Both the position numbers and the translations under genes were made by a program. The notes under the pieces are model-generated. The model did no database searches. It saw only the letters and a program-made list of their open reading frames with translations, and had not been told where the DNA came from. Of a stretch of 64,000 nt of DNA, positions 35,519-43,444 are shown piece by piece. The number at the start of each line of letters is the position of its first letter. The first letter of the stretch is position 1. This DNA is from Idiomarina sp. (GTDB lineage: Bacteria; Pseudomonadota; Gammaproteobacteria; Enterobacterales; Alteromonadaceae): contig JAIUMU010000001.1 in the NCBI GenBank assembly GCA_022565355.1, positions 310,001 through 374,000 on the forward strand, given 5' to 3'.

Positions 35519-36457
35519 TTAGCTCGTACGGCCAGTAGTTTGCTTTAACACTTCCGTAATACCCGCTACAGCGCCACCAATGTTGGCCAGCTCAGCTGGA
35601 ATAATCATAGTGTTATTTGCTTTCGCTAAATTACCAAACTCTTTCACGTACTGTTCTGCAACCCGCAAGTTAACCGCATCTCTACCACCTGGTTCGCTGA
35701 TAGCGATGGCGATTTTACTTAAACCTTCCGCAGTAGCGATAGCAATAAGCTCGATTTCTCGTGCTCTACCTTCTGCTTCGTTAATCTGCTTCATTTTTTC
35801 ACCTTCAGAAAGGTTAATTACTTCTTGTTTCTGACCTTCTGAAACATTAATCATTGCTTGCCGTTCACCTTCGGATTTGGCGATCGCGGCTCTACGCTCA
35901 CGTTCAGCGCGCATTTGTTGTTCAAGCGCATCTTTAATGGATACTGGCAGTTCAATGTCAGAAATCTCGTAACGAAGTACTTTAATACCCCAAGGCGCCG
36001 CTGCTTCATCGAGAGCTTTTACAACTTCTTCATTGATAGCTGCACGTTCTTCAAAGGTTTTATCCAAATCAGTTTGGCCGATAACCGAACGCATTGTTGT
36101 TTGTGCAAGCTGCGAAGCTGCATAGCGATAATCATTGATACCGTAACTTGCTTTGTAAGCATCAATTACTTGAATATATAAAACACCATTGATACCCACC
36201 TGAATGTTGTCTTTGGTAACAGTGGCCTGGCGATCAACATCAATTACTTCTTCTTTTAAAGATTGAATGTAAGCTACCTTATCAACAAAGGGGATCAGCA
36301 AGTGAAAGCCTGAATCTAACGTACGGCTATATTTACCCAATCGCTCAATTACGAAATTTGAACGCTGTGGAACGATGCGTGCTGTTTTTATGATGGTGAT
36401 AATTACGGCAATGGCAAAGCCTACCGAAAGTACTGTGCCAACGTTTAACTCTTCCAT
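35519..36457 (-). CDS. qmcA: SPFH-domain membrane protein QmcA
   Basis: Stomatin/prohibitin-type membrane protein, anchored by an N-terminal helix (about residues 5-22), with an SPFH domain (RIVPQRSNFVIERLGKYSR onward) and a coiled-coil rich in Glu/Arg (about 180-250). 312 aa, close to E. coli QmcA (YbbK partner). Family members scaffold proteases and membrane domains. ATG 36457 follows GGAAGAG. Lies 36 bases after the NfeD gene and is certainly co-transcribed with it. Confidence 0.93.
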   Translation of the reverse strand: MEELNVGTVLSVGFAIAVIITIIKTARIVPQRSNFVIERLGKYSRTLDSGFHLLIPFVDKVAYIQSLKEEVIDVDRQATVTKDNIQVGINGVLYIQVIDAYKASYGINDYRYAASQLAQTTMRSVIGQTDLDKTFEERAAINEEVVKALDEAAAPWGIKVLRYEISDIELPVSIKDALEQQMRAERERRAAIAKSEGERQAMINVSEGQKQEVINLSEGEKMKQINEAEGRAREIELIAIATAEGLSKIAIAISEPGGRDAVNLRVAEQYVKEFGNLAKANNTMIIPAELANIGGAVAGITEVLKQTTGRTS

Positions 36458-36493
36458 TATTCTCTTCCTTATAATCGTATATTTATGATTTTC

Positions 36494-36949
36494 TTAGCTT
36501 TCTGTTATAGGTTTACGGCTTGAAACGGTAAGGTGAATGCCTTCATTTTTCACCACATACGCCACATCACCCTTTTTTAAATCTTCGTCAGAACGTGCGT
36601 CCCACTGTACGCCATTCAGAATCACCCTGCCCGCGCCCTGTTGGAAATCGGCATGCACTGTTACGCGTTCGCCAAGGTCCTTAGTGAACACAGTACCATG
36701 CTCGCCTCTATCTGCAGTAAAGCCGTGAAACCAGCGTTTCATTTTTCCGCGGGCGGTGAGCAACATAGTTAAACTCACAATACCAAACACCAAATACTGT
36801 GCTGAGGTTGATTCAATAATACCCGCTTGTAATGCTAAACCGGTTACGATGGCACCAATACCCAAAAATACAGCAACAATACTGGTGGCCATTAGTTCGG
36901 TAATAATCAATACCACGCCAATGATAATCCACACTAAGGCAGCACTCAT
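36494..36949 (-). CDS. NfeD-family membrane protein
   Basis: 151-residue NfeD-like protein: about three hydrophobic helices in residues 1-65, then an OB-fold domain (VTVHADFQQGAGRVILNG, GDVAYVV). This is the short NfeD form lacking the ClpP-like protease domain. NfeD proteins pair with SPFH proteins, exactly the arrangement here with qmcA (E. coli ybbK-qmcA). GGAGAAA lies 5 bases upstream of ATG 36949. Confidence 0.9.
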   Translation of the reverse strand: MSAALVWIIIGVVLIITELMATSIVAVFLGIGAIVTGLALQAGIIESTSAQYLVFGIVSLTMLLTARGKMKRWFHGFTADRGEHGTVFTKDLGERVTVHADFQQGAGRVILNGVQWDARSDEDLKKGDVAYVVKNEGIHLTVSSRKPITES

Positions 36950-37017
36950 CGGTTTCTCCTTTTATTTATAATTCATGCGCTTGCATAATGCGAGCGCCAT
37001 AAAAAGTAATGCTACTA

Positions 37018-37926
37018 TTACTTAAACTCAAAATTAGTTGCAGCTTTAAAGCTACCGTCCAAGTAAGCTTTAGTGGCTTTCGGGTCAGTAATCACGAGCT
37101 TTCCTTCGCTATTATCATCAAGGCGATAATAACAACGCGCATCCGCAGGTAGTATAAGAGGCCTACGGAAAGCAATGTCGATCGCGATCACCGGTGCTTG
37201 CAAAACCATCTCTAAATCAGCTTGCGCTCTTGCTACCGAATACATGCCATGGATGATAGGCCTACTAAAGCCAAACCAACGTGATAACCAAGGATGTAAA
37301 TGAATTGGATTGTAATCGCCAGAAAGGTGCGCATAGCTGCGCCCAAGCTGACTATCTAACTGCCATAGGTCAGTACGCGAGAAACCTGTTAACTCAGGAG
37401 CAGGAACTTCACGGCGGCGCCCTCTTACAGGCGGCTCACCTGCCCCAACTTGATAGGTGCTAATGCATTCTACTAACAGCTGCTGAGCCTGATAGAAACT
37501 AACGCGGTATACTGGCCGTACACGCTTACGTGTAGCCGCACGTTCCGGCATTTCAATTTGCACTCGAAGTTCCAGCGGTTTGCCAAACTCTGGCGCTTGG
37601 TGATACTCCATGGTGTTGGCAACATGCACCATGCCAAGAATCGGCCAAGGAAACTCAGGGCTTAACATTGCCGCCAAGTGAGCTCTTTGTGCTAACAAAT
37701 AGAAATAAGTAAGGGGTACCGGGCTTTTGAAATGAGTAAATGCTTGGCAATATTTGGCTAGGTGAACACGATCAATAGCGGGAGCTTGAAAGTTCAGCTC
37801 GATATCAACCGGTTCTTGTGCCGGCCCCTTCCGAAATAGCATGGTAGGAACTGAGCGCAATAACATTGTAGGCAGCGCCGGCAAATCCATGCCATCGCAA
37901 CGTACATCCTGCTTTAACGATGTCAT
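37018..37926 (-). CDS. MaoC-type double hot-dog protein
   Basis: 302-residue protein with two hot-dog domains: a divergent N-terminal one (about 40-165) and a C-terminal MaoC domain (about 185-300) with the hydratase signature SGDYNPIHLHPWLSRWFGF followed by IIHGMYSVARAQAD, which supplies the Asp/His pair of (R)-specific enoyl-CoA hydratases. Probably acts on acyl thioesters, but no fatty-acid operon surrounds it. Transcribed alone on the minus strand; the 68-base gap to nfeD has no clear terminator. Confidence 0.82.
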   Translation of the reverse strand: MTSLKQDVRCDGMDLPALPTMLLRSVPTMLFRKGPAQEPVDIELNFQAPAIDRVHLAKYCQAFTHFKSPVPLTYFYLLAQRAHLAAMLSPEFPWPILGMVHVANTMEYHQAPEFGKPLELRVQIEMPERAATRKRVRPVYRVSFYQAQQLLVECISTYQVGAGEPPVRGRRREVPAPELTGFSRTDLWQLDSQLGRSYAHLSGDYNPIHLHPWLSRWFGFSRPIIHGMYSVARAQADLEMVLQAPVIAIDIAFRRPLILPADARCYYRLDDNSEGKLVITDPKATKAYLDGSFKAATNFEFK

Positions 37927-38029
37927 AACGCAACTCCATTCTTCTTAACATCAGGGGCTAATAATACCAACTTTTGCTATTTCCCGTGTAACTATTTCGT
38001 TAACAGTTGTTACAGGAATACCCTGAACG

Positions 38030-38941
38030 CTATTCTGCCACGCTATTCTGGCGCCGGGCTTCCTCTAACGTTGCCGCTAGCTCAGCACCCAAATGATGCT
38101 TTAATAAAGCTTGGTAGCGTTCTGTATTGCGATAACCACCTTCCGCAGCAAAAAACGCGGTAAGTAATACCGACCAATCATTGTTGTGCGGCATAATAAT
38201 GCCAAAGGTTTCACCAATCTCGTTGGCGATTGGGTGATGCTGTAAAGCAACGCCCTGCTCTACTGCGCGCCAATAATTGTAGGCATCTATGTAGCTGTAG
38301 TATCCATCATTGGCCACTAAGCTTAAAATATCTGGATTGCTAGTGACTAATTCAATATCGGTGCTTGGCTGATACCCATCGCGTAAGGCTTGAATACGTT
38401 GTTCGTGCAATGTTCCAGCAAAGGCCAAAGGCCGTAAACCCGCAAAAGTTTCCGGGAATTCTTCCCAGCTTGCCAGTTCAGGGGTATCCGCATTAGTAAT
38501 CAGTACCGCAACATTATCAAGATACGCTGGTGAAAATTGTAGCTCGGCTTTGCGCGCTTCGGTAATGGTTACATTGCCTAAGCCAAACACACCACCTTGG
38601 GCATTCACAATGCGTTGATAGAAGGTTTGCCAGTTTTCTTCAGCAACAAAATTAAGCTCTACTTGGGTAGCATGGTAGCGCTCAAACCAGCTTACAAAAT
38701 CGCGCATAATATCAATGGTTAAGCCATCTAATTCACCATCTGCATTGCGATACGCAAAACCGTCCGCTTCCACATACAACACAGTTAACGAGGCTTTACC
38801 CGTAGCGCGAGCTTCTGCACGTGTACTTCCGGTATCCCCATAACCTTGGGTTGTATTCTCTGTGTTTGGGCTACAACCGCCAAGAAGCGAAAGCCAGAGA
38901 ATGCTGGTAAGGGACATAAATCGAGTTAAATTCTTATACAT
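38030..38941 (-). CDS. Periplasmic solute-binding lipoprotein (SBP family 3-like)
   Basis: 303-residue lipoprotein: signal peptide ending in lipobox LLGGC with Ser at +2, so probably outer-membrane or periplasm-facing. The rest resembles type-3 extracellular solute-binding domains (DGLTIDIMRDFVSWFERY, VFGLGNVTITEARKAELQFSPAY), as in amino-acid binding proteins or the sensor part of MltF. No permease or ATPase is adjacent, so it may sense rather than transport. ATG 38941 starts 9 bases after the stop of the upstream lipoprotein gene. The last codons lie in a short direct duplication (CGCTATTCTG twice). Confidence 0.78.
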   Translation of the reverse strand: MYKNLTRFMSLTSILWLSLLGGCSPNTENTTQGYGDTGSTRAEARATGKASLTVLYVEADGFAYRNADGELDGLTIDIMRDFVSWFERYHATQVELNFVAEENWQTFYQRIVNAQGGVFGLGNVTITEARKAELQFSPAYLDNVAVLITNADTPELASWEEFPETFAGLRPLAFAGTLHEQRIQALRDGYQPSTDIELVTSNPDILSLVANDGYYSYIDAYNYWRAVEQGVALQHHPIANEIGETFGIIMPHNNDWSVLLTAFFAAEGGYRNTERYQALLKHHLGAELAATLEEARRQNSVAE

Positions 38942-38949
38942 TATTAATG

Positions 38950-39486
38950 CTACCAAGTTGATTGAAACGGAATTTGTATACTAATGCGGTTGCTAGTGTC
39001 ACTGCTATCCGCAAGTGTTAGAGTTAATTGCCAAATCATATTCGGGTCTGTGCACGCACCTAGCAAAATGTCCGCGTGCCACGTGTTCGCAGCTATCTCT
39101 CGCCACTGCACGGGAATACGGCCCATGTACATACTGATGCCAGTGATTTCGCTTGCCACAATACGCAACGAATTGAGTTCATCGCGTTGCGGCAACACAG
39201 CAGTTAACTGGAGCGGTGTTTCTACTGGCATTTCTGGGTGATTACTGTAGATCTTTAGCGGGCCAAAGCTCGTATCATAACTACAATTTACCTGCTGAGC
39301 CTCTTGCTGAGCTTCTTGATGAACTTCGAGCGCACAAAGTTCTTGTAAATGCTCTGGAAGATCTCGTTCACTACAACCTAACAAATACAGCACCGGTAAT
39401 AAACACACAGCACGTATCAAGCCCTTGGTGAAATAGTAAACGATTGATTTAACATCTGTTAAGAGTACTGAAAAATGTTGCAACAA
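38950..39486 (-). CDS. Small lipoprotein, unknown
   Basis: 178-residue putative lipoprotein with lipobox LYLLGC (Cys at about residue 38, Ser at +2). Start taken as TTG 39486, supported by AAAAGG 8 bases upstream; this gives a long n-region before the hydrophobic core. After the lipidated Cys there are three more cysteines (LQELCALE, QVNCSYD, LGACTDPN), a small QEAQQEAQQ repeat, and beta-rich sequence. I do not recognise the family. It leads a two-gene unit with the solute-binding lipoprotein and is divergent from the cbb3 oxidase operon. Confidence 0.7.
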   Translation of the reverse strand: MLQHFSVLLTDVKSIVYYFTKGLIRAVCLLPVLYLLGCSERDLPEHLQELCALEVHQEAQQEAQQVNCSYDTSFGPLKIYSNHPEMPVETPLQLTAVLPQRDELNSLRIVASEITGISMYMGRIPVQWREIAANTWHADILLGACTDPNMIWQLTLTLADSSDTSNRISIQIPFQSTW

Positions 39487-39510
39487 AAGCGCTACCTTTT
39501 AGTGATTAGT

Positions 39511-39524
39511 TTGATCTTCATCAT
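39511..39524 (+). promoter_or_regulatory. FNR box upstream of ccoN
   Basis: TTGATCTTCATCAT matches the FNR consensus TTGAT-N4-ATCAA at 9 of 10 defined positions. If it acts as a class II site (centre at -41.5), transcription starts near 39559, with TGTATT at 39547-39552 as a poor -10. An FNR-type regulator is encoded at the end of the same cluster. Confidence 0.75.
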
Positions 39525-39661
39525 GTTTCGTAATGGCCTTTACTCTGTATTTTCATAGTTAAAAGCACTACAATCAACACGGTTTCGGATTGTATGTGTC
39601 GTTTCGCCGCGGCGCATACAAATCAATCTCTGTTCTGCAAACTACAGCGGATTTAATAATA

Positions 39662-41098
39662 ATGAACACAACCTCGAATCAACCTATCGACTATAACCTA
39701 AAAGTGGTAAAGCAGTTTACTGTTATGACCATTATTTGGGGTACCATCGGGATGCTCGTAGGCGTATTGATCGCAGCTCAACTTGTGTGGCCTGCGCTTA
39801 ACTTTGATACGCCTTGGCTCACCTACTCGCGATTACGCCCGCTGCATACTAATGCAGTAGTATTTGCATTTGGTACCAGTGCCCTATTTGCTACCGCATA
39901 TTATGTAGTGCAAAAAACATGTCAAACACGGTTATTCTCCGACCGTTTGGCCGCATTCACATTCTGGGGCTGGCAAGCCATTATCGTAAGTGCGGTGATT
40001 ACACTGCCATTGGGTATCACTACTAGTAAAGAATATGCCGAACTAGAATGGCCGATCTCAATACTGATCGCTATCGTTTGGGTAGCCTTCATTATTGTAT
40101 TCTTCGGTACCTTGGCAATTCGCCGTACCTCACATATTTATGTGGCAAACTGGTTCTACGGTGCGTTTATTATTGCAATTGCCATGCTGCATATTGGTAA
40201 TAACCTTGCCATTCCAGTTTCATTCACCAAATCCTACTCAATATATTCAGGTGCAGTGGATGCAATGATGCAATGGTGGTATGGCCACAACGCCGTAGGC
40301 TTCTTGCTTACCGCTGGCTTCTTGGGAATGATGTACTACTTCGTTCCAAAACAAGCAGAGCGGCCAGTATATTCATATCGGTTATCGATCGTGCATTTTT
40401 GGGCACTGATCACCATCTATATCTGGGCTGGCCCACACCATCTTCACTACACTGCATTACCAGATTGGGCGCAATCAGTAGGTATGGTGATGTCGGTGAT
40501 TCTATTCGTACCATCTTGGGGCGGTATGATTAACGGTATTATGACCCTTTCCGGTGCTTGGCATAAGCTGCGTACCGATCCAATCTTGCGCTTCTTAATC
40601 GTATCGCTTTCCTTCTATGGTATGTCTACCTTTGAAGGCCCAATGATGGCTATTAAATCAGTGAATGCATTATCGCATTATACCGATTGGACCATTGGCC
40701 ACGTGCATTCAGGTGCGCTAGGTTGGGTAGCAATGATTTCTATTGGCGCGATATACCACTTGATTCCGGTGCTGTTCGACCGCGATCGTATGTACAGTGT
40801 GAAACTGATTAACACGCACTTCTGGTTACACACCATTGGTGTTGTATTGTACATCGTAGCCATGTGGATATCCGGCGTAATGCAAGGTTTGATGTGGCGT
40901 GCAGTAAACTCAGATGGCACCCTTACCTACAGCTTTGTGGAAAGCTTAGAAGCATCTTATCCGTTCTATTTTGTACGCTTCGTTGGTGGGTTATTCGTTG
41001 TCGCTGGTATGTTCATCATGTGCTACAACGTTTGGAAAACTATTCGTTCAAATAAACTACGCAAAGACGAGCCATTGGCTGTCGCACAACCGGCGTAA
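39662..41098 (+). CDS. ccoN: cbb3-type cytochrome c oxidase subunit I
   Basis: Catalytic subunit of the high-affinity cbb3 terminal oxidase: 12 membrane helices with the haem and copper histidines visible in [30 protein letters not shown] and [10 protein letters not shown]. 478 aa from ATG 39662, chosen because homology begins here; the frame is open further upstream to 39590 without similarity. First gene of ccoNOQP, downstream of an FNR box, implying induction at low oxygen. Confidence 0.96.
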   Translation: MNTTSNQPIDYNLKVVKQFTVMTIIWGTIGMLVGVLIAAQLVWPALNFDTPWLTYSRLRPLHTNAVVFAFGTSALFATAYYVVQKTCQTRLFSDRLAAFTFWGWQAIIVSAVITLPLGITTSKEYAELEWPISILIAIVWVAFIIVFFGTLAIRRTSHIYVANWFYGAFIIAIAMLHIGNNLAIPVSFTKSYSIYSGAVDAMMQWWYGHNAVGFLLTAGFLGMMYYFVPKQAERPVYSYRLSIVHFWALITIYIWAGPHHLHYTALPDWAQSVGMVMSVILFVPSWGGMINGIMTLSGAWHKLRTDPILRFLIVSLSFYGMSTFEGPMMAIKSVNALSHYTDWTIGHVHSGALGWVAMISIGAIYHLIPVLFDRDRMYSVKLINTHFWLHTIGVVLYIVAMWISGVMQGLMWRAVNSDGTLTYSFVESLEASYPFYFVRFVGGLFVVAGMFIMCYNVWKTIRSNKLRKDEPLAVAQPA

Positions 41099-41112
41099 AA
41101 GGAGGCTAAATC

Positions 41113-41721
41113 ATGAGCAAAAATAAACATGAGAAAGTCGAGAAACACGTCGGCTGGTTCGCAGTATTCGCGATAATCGCGATTTCAATTGGTGGCTTGG
41201 TAGAAATCACCCCTCTCCTATTCCAAAAGCAGGTTCAGGAGCCGGTGAAAAATTTACGGCCTTATACAGCATTAGAATTGGAAGGACGTGACATCTATAT
41301 CCGCGAAGGTTGTGTGGGCTGTCATAGTCAGATGATTCGTCCGTTCCGAGCTGAAACAGAGCGTTATGGGCATTACTCAGTTGCTGGTGAATCGGTATGG
41401 GAACATCCGTTCCTATGGGGTTCTAAGCGCACAGGCCCAGATCTTGCTCGCGTTGGTGGTCGGTATAGCGATGAATGGCATTACGTGCATTTGGTAAATC
41501 CTCGTGCCGTAGTACCTGAATCTAATATGCCAGCATATCCATGGCTTGCAGAGAACACTCTTGATGGAAAATTAACGGCGCGGAAATTGCGTGCGTTTAG
41601 AACTTTAGGCGTGCCTTACACCGATGAGGACATCGAAGGGGCAAAAGCAGCAGTGCAAGGAAAAACAGAGATGGAAGCATTAATTGCTTATCTGCAATCC
41701 TTGGGCACTGCACTGAGGTAA
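41113..41721 (+). CDS. ccoO: cbb3-type oxidase subunit II (mono-haem cytochrome c)
   Basis: Membrane-anchored c-type cytochrome relaying electrons to CcoN. One N-terminal helix (about residues 12-33) and a single haem site CVGCHSQM, with Met ligand region [10 protein letters not shown]. 202 aa is typical. AGGAGG-type site (AAAGGAGG) lies 7 bases upstream of ATG 41113. Confidence 0.96.
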   Translation: MSKNKHEKVEKHVGWFAVFAIIAISIGGLVEITPLLFQKQVQEPVKNLRPYTALELEGRDIYIREGCVGCHSQMIRPFRAETERYGHYSVAGESVWEHPFLWGSKRTGPDLARVGGRYSDEWHYVHLVNPRAVVPESNMPAYPWLAENTLDGKLTARKLRAFRTLGVPYTDEDIEGAKAAVQGKTEMEALIAYLQSLGTALR

Positions 41722-41724
41722 GTT

Positions 41725-41910
41725 ATGGGCGCTGCTTTTCAAGCATTACAAACTGCCATTGTGTTTATCGTGATCATTGTGATTATCGTGTGGGCATTCT
41801 GGCCAAAAAACAAAGATAAGTTTGAGCGTACTGCTGAATCAATCTTCGACGAAGACAAGCAAAAAGATTCTGCAAAACGCACGAAACAGGAGTCAAAAAA
41901 CAATGAGTAG
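41725..41910 (+). CDS. ccoQ: cbb3-type oxidase small subunit CcoQ
   Basis: 61-residue single-helix protein (helix at about residues 8-27, then WPKNKDKFE) that stabilises the cbb3 complex. Its lysine-rich tail overlaps the ccoP start by 8 bases. Starts 4 bases after ccoO. Confidence 0.92.
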   Translation: MGAAFQALQTAIVFIVIIVIIVWAFWPKNKDKFERTAESIFDEDKQKDSAKRTKQESKNNE

Positions 41911-42850
41911 CTTCTGGAGTTGGTGGATTATCGTTCTTACTCTTGGTTCATTGGTGGCTGTAGCCATTTTGCTAAGATGGAACATGAAGAACTTCACGGA
42001 TGTAGAAGAAGGCGAAAGCATGGGGCATGAGTTCGATGGTATTACCGAACTCAACAACCCACTACCTACTTGGTGGACCGTGTTATTCTGGATCTGTTTG
42101 GCTTGGGGTTTACTGTACCTCATTCTCTACCCTGGTTTAGGCAACTTTAAAGGGGTTTTGGGCTGGCAGAGTTCAAACCAACATGTACTCTCACTCGAAG
42201 ATTCACGCCAGGCAGTGATTGATGCTCGTGAAGCCGGCTTGAATGTTGCATATGACCGTGAACGCTCTCGAGCTGAAGAAGTATATGGGCCTATCTTTCA
42301 GCAATACGCTTCGATGGAAATTGAAGATATCGCCCAAGATAGAGATGCATTTCGAATTGGCCAGCGTTTGTTCTTACAGAACTGCGCCCAGTGTCACGGT
42401 TCGGATGCTCGTGGTTCACAAGGCTTCCCTAACCTCACTGATGGCATTTTTAGTTGGGGTGGCAGCGCAGAGCATATCTACACTACCTTAATGGAAGGCC
42501 GACGTGCAGAAATGCCTGCTTATGCTGAACTCGGCGAACAGGCGATTACGGAACTCGCTACTTATGTACTTAGCTTAGCCGGTAGACAAGTAGATCGTGA
42601 TTTAGCCCGAGCTGGCGAACAGCGTTTTGCGGTGTGTGCAGCGTGCCACGGCCAAGATGGTAAAGGGAACATTGCACTCGGTGCGCCTAACCTAACCAAT
42701 AATGTATGGTTATATGGTGGCTCGCAACGCGCAATTGAAGAAACGTTACGGCACGGCCGCAACGGTGTAATGCCAGCATTTAGTGAAACACTTGGCGAAG
42801 ATAAGGTGAAGATCCTTTCGGGTTATGTGCTGGGTATCTCAGCCGAATAA
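41903..42850 (+). CDS. ccoP: cbb3-type oxidase subunit III (di-haem cytochrome c)
   Basis: Di-haem cytochrome c subunit accepting electrons from soluble cytochromes. Two N-terminal helices (MSSFWSWWIIVLTLGS and WWTVLFWICLAWGLLYLI), then two cytochrome domains with CAQCH and CAACH. ATG 41903 overlaps ccoQ; CAGGAG lies 11 bases upstream. 315 aa. The transcript can terminate at 42876-42900. Confidence 0.96.
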   Translation: MSSFWSWWIIVLTLGSLVAVAILLRWNMKNFTDVEEGESMGHEFDGITELNNPLPTWWTVLFWICLAWGLLYLILYPGLGNFKGVLGWQSSNQHVLSLEDSRQAVIDAREAGLNVAYDRERSRAEEVYGPIFQQYASMEIEDIAQDRDAFRIGQRLFLQNCAQCHGSDARGSQGFPNLTDGIFSWGGSAEHIYTTLMEGRRAEMPAYAELGEQAITELATYVLSLAGRQVDRDLARAGEQRFAVCAACHGQDGKGNIALGAPNLTNNVWLYGGSQRAIEETLRHGRNGVMPAFSETLGEDKVKILSGYVLGISAE

Positions 42851-42875
42851 ACCGCACGTCTGCACCAAGGCAAGG

Positions 42876-42900
42876 AAGCCCCGTTAGCCCGGGGCTTTTT
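42876..42900 (+). terminator. Terminator between ccoP and fixH
   Basis: 8-bp stem AAGCCCCG / CGGGGCTT with a 6-base loop and a TTTTT tail. It separates the structural genes from the assembly genes of the same cluster. Confidence 0.85.
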
Positions 42901-42920
42901 ATTAATCGGAGTTTTATATA

Positions 42921-43433
42921 ATGCAGTTAAAAAATGGTGAACAGGTACCTTGGTATAAAGTAAGTTGGGTTTGGTACATTATTTTTATGAAATTTGCGGT
43001 AATCACCGCATGTATCGTTACCGCTATATTGATTTACCGGAATCCTATCTCAATGGTAGTAGACGACTACTACAACGAAGGCCGAACCATCAATCTGCAA
43101 ATGCAGCGAGTTGCTGTAGCTGAAGCGCAAAATATCTCGTTTTACGCTGATATCTCAAACACAGATTTGGTGATTCAGTTTCGTTCTGGTGAGCCAGAGA
43201 ATAGCGGTACTCTAATGGTTACCCTGTTCCACCCTACTACCCATAACTTCGATATTGAAATGCGTTTAACCCGTTCGGCAGATGGCGCCTATCGATACCA
43301 GTTACCGCGCGAGCTATATGGCAATTGGCGAGTGGATATCGAGCCTTTTGATCGAGAATGGCGCGTAAGCCAAGATATCCAGCTGCCTGCAGCAGGAAGA
43401 ATCACCTTACTTCCTGAAAACTACGGTATTTGA
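42921..43433 (+). CDS. ccoH: FixH family cbb3 assembly protein
   Basis: 170-residue membrane-anchored assembly factor of cbb3 oxidases: one N-terminal helix (about residues 18-40), the family stretch DDYYNEGRTINLQMQR, and a periplasmic beta domain ending ELYGNWRVDIEPFDREWRV. CGGAG precedes ATG 42921. Its TGA is followed closely by ccoI. A ccoG (4Fe-4S accessory protein) gene usually found next to fixH is not here. Confidence 0.9.
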   Translation: MQLKNGEQVPWYKVSWVWYIIFMKFAVITACIVTAILIYRNPISMVVDDYYNEGRTINLQMQRVAVAEAQNISFYADISNTDLVIQFRSGEPENSGTLMVTLFHPTTHNFDIEMRLTRSADGAYRYQLPRELYGNWRVDIEPFDREWRVSQDIQLPAAGRITLLPENYGI

Positions 43434-43444
43434 GGGATAAGATC

